64,000 nt of DNA from Gorsachius magnificus (Eukaryota; Chordata; Aves; Pelecaniformes; Ardeidae): NCBI GenBank assembly GCA_034008185.1, contig CM067084.1, positions 73,498,255-73,562,254 of the forward strand. The letters run 5' to 3'. Below are positions 51,201-63,200 of this stretch, piece after piece. Position 1 is the first letter of the stretch; each line of letters starts with the position of its first letter. The notes beneath the pieces were generated by a model. That model did not search any database, had not been told where the DNA came from, and saw nothing but the letters and a program-made list of their open reading frames with translations. The translations under genes were made by a program, and so were the position numbers.

Positions 51201-54200
51201 GCAGCCCCTCTTGCTGTGGTGGCTTAGTAGATGCGTGCTGGTTGTGAGCACCACGTTACCAGCCACAGTCGCATCCTGATGCTGTATGAAGTTGGATGTG
51301 TTCAGAAGCTGCAGTTATTTTAGAATAACCCCTTGCCCTGAGTTCTTGACCCCAGCTGATGAGACATTTGCTGTGCCAGGAGCTGGCTATTTTGTTTTTG
51401 CTTTGCTTCCTTTGCTTAGCACCACACTGCTCGCTTAAAAGCAACTTGCTGCTTTTCATGTTTAGTTTTATGGGTCTCCCCTCCCTTCGGAGACTGGAAG
51501 GCGTCCCCTGTGGTTGTGTGCCGAGAGGTGGCTTTTGCCAGCAGACAGCATTTCAGTCCGCCGCGTATCACAGCAAAACAACTTGAACTGCAGTAATACC
51601 CCTTTTCTCTGAAGATTACAGCTGTCCCCGCTCTGATGGGGGGATTTCAGAATCAAAGCAAGTCTTGGCCTGTGGGTTCCCTTCTGGTTACTGGATGTAT
51701 CCCCAGAACAGCTTTACAAAAAAAAAATAAAAAAAAATCCCAAACCCATGACTTTTTTTTTTTTTTTTTTTTTTTCCTGATCCCTTTAACGGAGATGGAA
51801 TAAACCAGCCAGCTACTTGACAAGCATTTTAAATCAGATTGTCCTGGGACCTCAGGGTAAACTGTTTCAAGCTGCCGCTAACAAAATTGTTGCAGGCAAT
51901 TCTCAGACCCTTTTATCTAGGAGAGTCAGACCTCCCGGACATTGGCACCTACTGAGTTGTGGCCTTGTGGACCCTCTAATTTATTTCCTTGATAAGTCTC
52001 TCACGTGCCAGGGATGCTCAGATGCTGCCAATGCTGTTTGCCTCCTTGCTTCTGTATTGCTCTGTAGTGACTGGAGCAGAAGGGCGTTTCTGGACGTGGA
52101 GCAAGGATACACAGTTGGTAACGACCTAGTGGGAAGCCTCCGTTAAAGGGAGGACAATAATTTCACCACTAATGATGTTTTTTCTTCTCTCAGGTATTGC
52201 TTTAGGCCAGACAACCACCAGCCAGGTCCCCATTGCATCAACCCCAGCACCTCCCAGTGCAACCACCAGCCAGGTCCCCATTGCATCAACCCCAGCACCT
52301 CCCAGTGCAACCACTCCCATGGCCTCTGCACCCCCAACTGCCTCTGCAGTGCTCTCGGCTGGAGCAGCATCAACCACTGCAAACCTTGTCGCGTCCACAG
52401 CAGCGCCGTCTGCTGATCCAAGCAGAAAAACGCCTGCTCAGACTCTGCCTGCCACCACGGATGTGACCGTCCTCCCCTCTGGCAGCATGGCCACCTCTCG
52501 GGCATCTACAGGGCCGATGGCCACATCCACTAGCACCCCGGTGTCCGTTCCAGGCGTGACCACGTCTCCTGGGGTCCCATCAGCAGCTCCATTCCTCACC
52601 ACCACTAAGCCCTCCAACTGCAGCAGAGTGAACGTGACAGCCTGTGCCCGCTGCTCCCCAGGGACGTTTCCCAACAAAGGTAAGAGTCCACGCTCGCCCC
52701 AGCTCTCGTGTTAGGTGAAAAAGTGACTTTTCAAGGGAGAGGAAAACGGCACATGTTCTTGTGTTGGAGGCTTGGGCAGGCAGCAGGAGTTGGGAGTTAA
52801 TTTCCTGCACCTTTCTGAAGTTAAAAATTCTGGCCTCTGCTGGCCATTGCTGTTCCCAAAGCTTCCCCGGTAGGGTGCAGAAGCAGTAGGGTTGTGGCTG
52901 TAACGCAAGTGCAGCCTGATTTATTGGCAGAAGGACGGTGTTTTGAGGTATAGTGCCAAATATAAGGACAGCTTCCAACTACCAGTCTGGAATGTTTGAA
53001 AGAGAATCTCTGCTAAGAAGCAGCCTTTCCACTGGGCTTAAGAAACCAGACGGTCGTATCTGTCGTGGTCAGGAGTGCATAATATTACCTTTTGCAGAAG
53101 TTATTTATATTGTAGCGTTTGGGGAGGTTTTTTGGTTTTGTTTTGTTTTTCTTTCTAAATACCACCACCTCACCCTGAAAAAAAATCCCAAATAAAAAAA
53201 TCCCTTATATACAAGCCATGTACTTTTTGCTTACTTCCCTCACTGCAGGCCACTTTTAAAGAGCAGAATAAGCAGCTCTGATGCTTTAGGGTAAATCTGC
53301 TGAGGAGGGAAGGTAATTCCCACCACCCTTGGGTGCAGGATGTTCATCCATGGGATCTTCTCCTCTTGCCCGAGCATGGTTGCTGCAGCACCAAGGACTG
53401 GTTCCTGCAAGCAGTGGGACGGCAGCTCCGACGGGCACAGCTGCAGCAAAGCCCACTCGATCGCTCTGCGCAGCGCGGATTTGTTTTGTGGAGCAGAGAA
53501 GGGCTAGAGATGTGTCTGGTGGGAATGCCGGGGGGCCTGCGCTCAAAGAAAAGTGGTTGCTGCTTAAGGCAGATTCTCTCCTCTGGGGTTTTACTCTTCA
53601 GTTCTGCTTCCCACAAGCCTAAATTATCAGAAAACCAAAGGAGTACGGCGGTTTTTTGGGTGGGTTTTTTGTTTGTTTGTTTGTGTGTTGGTAGGGAAAC
53701 AAGGAAAACCCTCCTGGCTGCTCAGATTAAAAGAGGAAAAAGCAGTCATCTTAATTACCAGAAATCCATGTTGACAGACTTGAGGCCTTAGATCTTCTTA
53801 TGGCTGTTCTTCAGCTTGCCGCAACGCGCAGCACAGCATTAGCACTAATATTTCGGTTTCCTACCCCCTGGGGCTGTCTTGGTGGAGGGGTTGCATCCCA
53901 ACACTTCTCCATTCATTGCAATGACCTGTCCTGGCAAGCAAAGTGGTTTAAGCCAAGTCTCCTGGTCCTGATCCTGACCTTTTTGTTCTGATTTAGGTAC
54001 CCTGAGCTGCTTGTGCTGTGCGGGGGCCTCGTGCACAGACCCCAGCACCTGCACCTCCTGCCCACTGGGCCACTACCAGCCTGAAAGTGGGCAACCATCG
54101 TGTCTGCCTTGCCCACAGGGGCATTATGCCAAGTAAGTGACTGAGCCCCTGGCCATGGGGTGCTGGATGCTCTCCCTCAAAACACTTCCCAGGCGGCAAA

Positions 54201-57200
54201 ATCTTCTCCTTTGGGCTATGGGAGAAGCGCTGCCAGGGTGGTTTCTCAGTGGGAAGCACAGGGTTTTGCATCCCCTGGAAAAAGAGGAGGTCAGGGCTCC
54301 CTGCCCCAGCACCCCCCCATGGTGCAAACCAGTGGCAGCAGCAAGAGGCTGTCCGTCTGGACCTACCTTACCTTGTTTCCCTCCCAAGTCCTTTAAAAAA
54401 CCCAACCTGGATCAGTCCCCAGGGCACTGCAGAAATGCTCCTGTTAGGATGTTGGAGAGGGCAACGCAGAGCCAGGGACCAGAAAGGAAGGGTCAACAAA
54501 CAGCGGCTGGCTTTATGCATGCTGGGGGGGGACCAGAAGAAGGGGGGATGCAGGGAAGCGATGGGGGGGTCCAGTGGGCGCAGCGTGTGCCCAGGCCTCA
54601 GGGCTCCGATGGCATCGTTTAACATTTTTGTGGTATTTGGAGAATCCAGGCTCCCCTGGGCTTTGAGTGGCTGTGGCTGGCGCAGGCCCTGGACTGGTTT
54701 GTTTTAAGCAAAGCATTTGCCATGTTTCCAATTGATTTTTATTTTTTTTCCACAAATCTCGCTCAGCCCTGGGGTTTCTGAAGGAATTAAAGAGCGTGTC
54801 CTTGTTTTCCTCCAAAGCATCCTTCAGTATGTTAACAAATTCTTATACCCACATGCTTGTTGTTGGGGATTTGGCTCTGTTGGTGACGGATGCAATAGCT
54901 TTCCTCTTTCTCTGCCCTTCTCTCTCTTCCTCCCCCTCCTCCTGGAGGTCTGACACGTTATAGCCCCTTTTCCACAGTCCCTCTTATTTAAGGTCAGGAC
55001 TCTCACACATCAGTGCCTGTGGTTTAGCTCCTTTTTTCGACTCCTAAGTGACCTGACTTCCAACAAAAGAGCGGCTCCTTTTAAAATTGCTGATGGATGC
55101 TGAACACCAAGCACCTTTCCAATTCAATTCCATTTCCAAGTGTGGATTTAAGAGCCTGACTTTAAACCAAGGTTTTTAAGCAGGGCTTCAACATATTTGT
55201 CAAGATCTAGAATTCAGACTTGGAAACCCATCCCTTTCCATAGAGCCCATGGGCACAGGGCGCCTCTAATGTTAATGATACAGAAAACTTTATTTTTTCA
55301 GCAGACCTTTCATAGAATCATACAATCGTTTAGGTTAGAAAAGAGCTTTAAGATCATCGGGTCCAACCATTACCCTAACACTGCCATCCCACCACTAAAC
55401 CCTGTCCCTAAGCACCTCGTCTGCCCGGCCTTTAATCCCTCCAGGGATGGGGACTCAACCACTTCCCTGGGCAGCCCCTTCCAGTGCTTGACAGCCCTTT
55501 TGGTGAAAAACCTTTTCCTAATGTCCAACCTAAACCTCCCCTGGCGCAATTTGAGGCCATTTCCCCTCATCCCATCGCCCATTACCTGGCAGAAGAGACC
55601 GACCCCCCCCTGGCCCCCCCCCTCCTCTCAGGCAGTTGTAGGGAGCGATAAGGGCTCCTCTCAGCCTCCTCTTCTCCAGGCTGAACACCCCAGTGCCCTC
55701 AGCCGCTCCCCATAACAGAATCATAGATTTAACATTCAGGCAAGTTCAAACGGCTGTTTTTCTGCCTGAACTCCTTCGTTATAACTACCCCATTTCTCGA
55801 TTTGTTAGTGAATCGAGAGCTGTGCTCTGCTCTCGCCTCTCAAAGCGGATGGGGCTTGGGTGACCTAGAAGAGCCCTCACCTCTGCTCCCTTCTCCCCAG
55901 CCTCCCCAGGAGCACCGCGTGCCTGCCCTGCCCGCCCGGCCATTACGCCGGGGAGTCCGGGGCCGCAGCCTGCAGCGCCTGCGAGAGAGGTAAGCTTTGA
56001 TTTGTGTTTGCATCAGGCTATGAGATGCTTTTTCCCACGGCCAGATGCAATTACCAGGTAACTTAAAAGCACCGGAGAGTAAACAGGTTATTTTGTTCAG
56101 GCTAAAAATAGAGTAGCAGCTCTCTTCCCATTCTGTTATTGAGGGTTTTATTAAAATGAAAAGAACAGATCTCAGAGTCACGCTTCTGTTTGCAGTGTTA
56201 GTATTAGCTTGTTGCAATGAAAGCCTTTTCCAGAAAGCCAGGAAAGAAGGTTTATGAAATTCAGTTAACAGTGCAAGGGGGAGGAGGGTGTCAGGAAAAT
56301 CAAGTATTCCCCTATTTTTAATGGAAAAAATGAGTCTAAACCGTCTTTGTTTTCAGTTAGGCAATCTTCTGCAGTCTGAATATTAAGTGTAATACTCACC
56401 TTATTCCCCAGACATTAAAAACTAGGGTTTTCGGCGAGCTGCTTTGCACCTGGCCGATGCAATGTGAGCCTGGTACAACGTGTTCGCAGGCAGCATAACA
56501 ACACATTCAAAACAGACTAGCATTTACTTATGCAAAAATCTAATTAACACATGCAATGCGGCAGCTATTCTGTACACAAATTAAGCGCTCCTCACACATG
56601 CACACAACTGTTCTTTTCGAAACCCGCCCACCAAACTGTTTGGCTGGTACCTAAATCTTGGCTGTCGCTTGCTAAGTTTGGGAGGGGGAAAAAAAAAAAA
56701 AAAGTCTTAACTGGCGAGGGCGCTGCGGTTTGTTGCTCCTCTTACTCAGCAAAATTGAATGCTGTGTTAGACCAGAGAGGAGGCTGTGGGGGTGCCCCCT
56801 AAATCATGCGATTATAAATGTTAAAAGTTCCTTTTTCCTTGCAGGGAGGGGGCGGGTGGTTTGTCGTCACCCTGCTCTTCTGCCACACGTGCTGCTCGGT
56901 GCAAGTCTGGGCTGGTTTGAAGGGCGTAAGGCAGATCTGACCCGCACCACTTCCAGCTCCACAGGCACCTTAATTGTGTCCCATGTGGACCCATGGCAGT
57001 GACCAGTGTTGTGCATCACCAGGCACCTTCCCCAAACCACCCAAAGGCCCAAGTGTTGATCTCCCGCCTTTAGAGGTTGCCATTGGCGTGGCAGGGACTC
57101 GCAAGCTGGGTCCTGCCTGCCACCCTGCCCACGCCATGGGCATTTCAGGGCATTTCACACCTTGCTGTGCTTTGGGGAAGGGTCTGTATGTGTCCTCCTG

Positions 57201-60200
57201 CCCCTCCTGGTCCTGGTGGTGCAGGGAGGGAGAGCAAAGAGCAGATGCTGCGCTGAGCGGAGCCATCCTGGGTGGTGGGCCTTGCACCCTTCCCTTTGCA
57301 GGGAAGGAGACGCATCCCAGATTTCCTGGCACTGGGATTCCCTATTTCAGCTTCATTCCAGTTCAACCTGTCGTGCTGGGAAGGATGAGAGGTCTGTCTG
57401 TCTCCCTGTTGGGGTTTTGGATGGGAAGGATGAGAGGTCTCTCTGTCTCCTTGTCAGGGTTTTGGATGGGAAGGTTGAGAGATCTCTCTGTCTCCCTGTC
57501 AAGGTTTTGGATGCGAGAGTGACGCCAGGGGAATCTGTCCGAGCCCCCCGTGCTTCCCTCAGCATGGCAGAGGCCCTCAGGAAACTTTCATTGCTCTTTC
57601 AGGGCTTTTGACAAATACAAAACCAAACGTCCTGAATTAGCCCATGAAATGCCACCTGAAGCGTGTTGTGGGGAGTTGTTTTGGTTGCTTGTAAAATGGA
57701 AGTGAGCAAATATACAACGATGGGGGGCAGTGACGGTGGAGGAAAGACCCTGAAGCCTTACTCTTCTCTTTTTCAGGCTATTTTAGCTCCAAGGAAAGCG
57801 CAGCTTTCTGCCTGCCTTGCCTGCCTGGATCATTTTGCAAGTAAGAAGTCTACCAGTGATGCTGGCCATCAGGCAGACAGGGAGGGGTGGTTTGCTTTTA
57901 GCCACTGAGCTAGAAGATCAGGTGTAGTGGCCAAAAGCAAGTCACCCGCCACTTGAGGTGTAGGGACATTGGTGCTGAGCCCTGGTGAGAGAGGGACGGT
58001 ACAGTGAAGAGGGGATCCTGGCTGGATGTGGAGGTACCCTGGGATGAGGTGGCAGAGCATCAGCTTGCAGCCCACCTCTGCCAGCTCCCCTTGCTGACGT
58101 CCTGGTGGTGGGCGGGCAGCGTGCACCTCTGCTAAACAAACAGATGCTGGCACGGGGATCGGGCTGAACGTCCCTCTGGGTTCTGTGGATTTAAGCTGAG
58201 CTGATTGTTTATCCCAAGTCGAGGTGGGTGGAAGGCGGTAGCTAAACTACCCCAGCTGTGCTGTCCCCTTTGGGGTGGGAGAGGAGCTGGTGGGGTACCT
58301 CGCGACGGGCCCCACACCCTGCCCTGCAGGGATGCCTGCGTGGAGGCTGCAGGGTGTGTGTTCAGAGCCGGTGAATTGGCAGGTGAGTACTCACCTGCCT
58401 CCTGACCCCGCTTCTCCGTGTTACGCAGCAGACGTCTGCTGCCAGTCAATTAAATTGCCCAGAGCCAGGGCTTACCCGGCTGGATCTCCAGTCTTGCCCA
58501 GCTCTCTTCAGCGCCCCGTGAGCAGTTCTAGCCAAGTTTGCTAAGGAATAGCGACTTCTGGGGCAGCAAGTGCCCACAAGTTTCATGCAAGTAAGCAACC
58601 AAAGAGAGGACAGAAATGCAGTTGTATACCCAGCCCTAATTAGCTATGGGACAAACTGCCCTGGGGAGAGACATGGAATGCCCACAAAGGGGCAGAAGCT
58701 TAGCTCCTGGTAGGCCCTGGAGACTTCAGTCTGTGCATACACGAGAGAGCTGGCGTTGGTGGGGTGGGCTGGTCTTGGAAGTGCTTGTCCAGCAGCGCTG
58801 TCTGTCTCCTCTCCCCTCCTCAGCACCACCAGCTGCGTGGCGTGTCTGCCTTGCCCCGGGGGGCAGGAGGCTCTTCGGGAGGCGTCGGGGCAGTGCACAC
58901 CTTGCCCACCAGGTAACTCTGCTGGGGAGGGCGGGGGGCTCCCGTCGCCCAGCTGGGAAGGCACGGCTTCAGCATCAGAAGGAATGAGTTCTTCCCGAGA
59001 CTCTTCTCCCTCGCCGCAGCGGAGCCTGGGGTCAGGGGGGTCCAGAGGCTGGGAAGCAGCAGTGGCAAAGGGGATGGTCCGTGAGGGGAGCGGAGGAAAT
59101 GACTCTGCCCTTTGCGTCGCACTCTTAAATAGAATCATAGAATCATCTAGGTTGGAAAAGACCTTTAAGATCATCAAGTCCAATCTTTAACCTAACCCTG
59201 ACATCCCAGCACTAAACCATGTCCCTAAAATACCATGGGACCGCAGCGGGTGGGTCAGCAGGAGGGCAGAGCGATGGTGATGGCGAGCTGCCTCTCTGGA
59301 GCCAGCACCAGGGAGTTCTCGTAGTCAAGCTGCGTTTTAAACACACAGAAAAGCATTTGCCACTGTGAGACCCGGGACTTCTGTGACCCATCATTTCCAC
59401 AAAGCTTAGGAAATGGAGCTGTGCTTTCAACTTTGCTCAGCAAGCTTCAAGCACCTGGAAAAGGCGTTTGAATCCAGAATTAGAGAGGATGAAACGCTGC
59501 TGACCTCCAGCTCCAACCCTCCCTCTGCTTTAAAGCCAGCGCTTGCTACTAAACCCCTCTCCCGCCATCCTCCTACTCACACTGACTCTGACTGCCAAGG
59601 TCTGACCCAAGCATTTAGTCCCTCTGCCCCTGGTTGTCCTCTTTTCTGCCTCTTTGCCACCCAGCAAGGACCAAAGTCCAGGCTCAGCTTTTGTTATGCA
59701 CATGAAGTATTTAATGGTCTTTCCCCATGTGGCTTTGAAAGCTGAATCATCCATATGCAATTGCAAAGGCCCCGGGGTTTAAGCCCAGATCTTAATTTTA
59801 TGCTTATTTGCTATTTTAGGTATGTTCAAGGGTCCCAGCGACAACAAATGCAAGCCCTGCAGGACAGGAGAATACCAGTTACAGCGGGGCAAGGAGAGCT
59901 GCGACTTGTGCCCAGAAAATTACTACTGCCCCGTGAGTCCCCATCAGCTGGTTTGGCAGCCTGGCTTAACAAACGTAGCTGTCCTGCGACAAGCTAAATA
60001 TGCTTCAATTAACACCATTTTTAGCGGAGCCTATTTCCTTTTCTTAAGCATAGAGCCCTGATGGAGGGAGATGGTTAAAATAATGAGACCAGGAGTCGTC
60101 ATTTTATGGCACCAGGCTTCCTGCCACCCTTGGAGCTGCCTGGTCTCACTGGGCCATCAGGGGACAGCCAGAGGGTGGCGTATCCATTAACGAGGGGGTT

Positions 60201-63200
60201 TGATGCATGGATGTGCTGTATACATGTCCATATATGCTATATAGATGTACATACACCTTCTGCTCTTCCCCCTACTCCGAGTGACACCAGAGGGGCAGAC
60301 AGGCTGAATTTAACGATGGCGGGTTCATTTCTTGGTTATTTTTCTTCTGTTTTTTCAATGCTGGAGTTTCACCTCCCTTCACACTAGTTACCTTCCGTGG
60401 TCTTCCCCACTTGCTGGTGCTGAGTTAGTTCTTCTCTTGGGCAGAGCCCAGATGTGAACCCAGTCAAGTGCCTCCCCGAAGCCATCTGTCCCGCGGGCAG
60501 TGCCGAGCCGGCGTACTGCATGGAGGTCTTGCTTTACAAGGCAGGGGACTCCTGCCAGCTGACTCCCCTGATGGTCATCCTCCTGGCTGTCTTCTCAGCA
60601 GGTAAGTGCTGGTCTCCTCTGTCCTCTGATAAAACAACACACCCCTCCACAGCTGGGCACCGTCATGTTAGGCCAACAGTGTTCTCTGGATGGTGTATTT
60701 TATGTTTTTGGAAACCTGGATTTCTAATAAAGGTCTTTCTGGCTGCTTTCAAGGCAAACGATAATCCGTTCTCCATTTGTAAGTAGGGATATTGCTGTAT
60801 TTGCTCTGAAGGAAGGCTGGCATAGTGCTGAACGTTTGTTGTTTGTCCTTGGGAAGCGGGTGTGGGTATGGACCTCAAAATGGGAATTTCTGGAAAAAGA
60901 ACAATTTCCTTCTGGTGTGAGACTTCAAGGTTCCCAAAAGCATTCCTCCCCCACAACTCCTGCCGCAGCATCCAGCAGGCCGGGGTGCTGTCAGCTTGTG
61001 CAGTGTTGGTTGTATCGATGCTGTAGTGCAACCAACAGGATGAAGGGGAGACCTCAGCGCCCTCTACAGCTGCCTGACAGGAGGCTGTAGCGAGGTGGTG
61101 GTTGGCCTCTTCTCCCTGGGAATGGGTGATGGGACGAGGGGGAATGGTCTGAAGTTGCGCCAGGGCAGGTTTAGGTTGGACATTAGGAAAAGATTTTTCA
61201 CCGAAAGGGTTGTCAGGCTCTGGAATGGGCTGCCCAGGGAGGTGGTCGAGTCCCCATCCCTGGGGGTACTTAAAAGATGGATAGATGAGGTGCTTAGGGA
61301 CAGGGTTTAGTGGTGGAATGGCAGGGTTAGGTTAACGGTTGGACTTGATGATCTTAAAGGGATTTCCCAACCAAAGTGATTCTATGATTCTGTGAAAGAC
61401 AACCAGCACCTCCTGAGTAGGTGGAACAGTCCAGATGCCACCTGCTGGAATTAGCTCATTAGGGCGACCCAATGGGTGGATGAGCTTTTCCAGCTGGAAG
61501 CTACACCATGAATACGCATTCCAAAACAATGAATATGCATTTGTAGTCTTAGCAAAGGGAAAAGAGTTCTGTAGGTTTTAATCAAAGTTTGGGGGAGGTT
61601 TAATCAGAGAAAACAGTTACGATGCAAACGAGCAACTGTTATGGCTACGGACTGCAGTACGGGCAGAAGAGCCAGAGGGGCAGAGGGACTCACCCCCTGC
61701 CTGCAGGCAGAGGAGCAGAAGCCCCACTGTAAGTGTGTGCCACCTATGCCAGCAGCTCTCGTGACAAGAGATTTTAATCTCCAAGTCGTAGAGATGAGTA
61801 AGTCATCAGAGGATACAAAATAACAGCCTCATCTCCATGGATTCCTGTGTTTTGAGCACAACAGGTACGTGCCTCCTGAAGACCTATTCCCCAGGCAGGG
61901 GGGAGAGAGAGGTTAAAAGACAGGGAGGAGATAAAACAGATGTGTTTTTGCCCCCAGTGAAGAAGGAAGAGCTAAAGCTCGTTCTCCGACAACAAAGCAG
62001 GGCTAGGTCTCATCAAACGCCTCTCTTGGCACCTGCGGAGAGCACTCTGGATGCACGGGAGGAGAAAGGACCGCAGGGTCTGGAGGAGCTGCAGCTCCAG
62101 CAGTCCTGGCTGACGGCTCTTCCCAGAGGGCTGAAAGGTCCCAGTGGGCATGGAGGAGGGCTGTTCTCACAAGCCATGGCTTGGAGCTCTGTGAAAGCTC
62201 CTCCGCTGGCCCATATCCCTTTGTGCCAGGCTGCAGCCCAAAAATCTGCCAAAGCAGATGCCAGCTGAAGCGAGTATTAATTAGAAAAAGTAGATTAAAA
62301 TGAAGCGTAATGAAAAGCCTGCCCACCCCGCGACAACGGCCCCTTAACCAGCACTTCTGATACCCACGTCCAAGGGTCGCAGGGCTCCTCAGGGAGGTCC
62401 TGCCTGTCAGGGAGCTTGCTCAGAAAAGGGGTAAAAGAAACAGCCCCCGCAGGAACATGGGCGTATGCCAGGGCTGGTCTCACAGGTCAGTTGTTTACCA
62501 TGCAACTCTGGTCACGCAACCAAAATTTGGACATATTTGCCTGGCCATATTGCATCACAGTGACAAATTTGTGCTCTTCTGTTAAGATCACTTTTCCCCG
62601 ATGATGCTTCCGCCAGAAACAAACAAACAGGATGGTGCAGATCTTGATAGTTGCTAATTATTTCCATGTCTATGCCCAGCCTAAAAGTAATTTTTCCTGA
62701 CAGTCCTGATCTCAGTCTAGACTCAAAGTTAATCTAGGTCAGTTACTTCTTGTGCTTTAGCGTAAGCACTACACAGAGCACACTTTGTTTCTCAGCAAGA
62801 TCCTTTGCTGGGATCAGCAAGGGCTAAGATGCCAGGTGAAAAATAAATGGTTCCACAGAGCAAGAGTAAGTGGGAGTAGGAAAGCAAGTTACTGAATTAT
62901 TTCATTAAAAGCTGCTGTTATTCTCCACACCTTCCACAGTAAAGCTGAGATGTCAAGGTATTTACTATTATAGCTAGCCAAAGTTTTTTGTGTGCAGAGT
63001 ATGTAGGAGAAAAAAAACCCCTTCACAAAATCGCACAGAATAGCAAGGGTTGGAAGGGACATTGGGAAACCACCTGAGCAACCTGATCTAGTTAGTGGTG
63101 TCCCTGCTCACTGCAGGGGGGTTGGACTAGGTGACCTCTAGGGGTCCCTTCCAACCCAAACCATTCTATGATTCTATGATCTAGTCCAACCTGCTCAAGC

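Noticed and set aside
52126..52505. Minus-strand frames opposite the stalk exon
   Set aside because: Shadows of the coding repeat on the plus strand.
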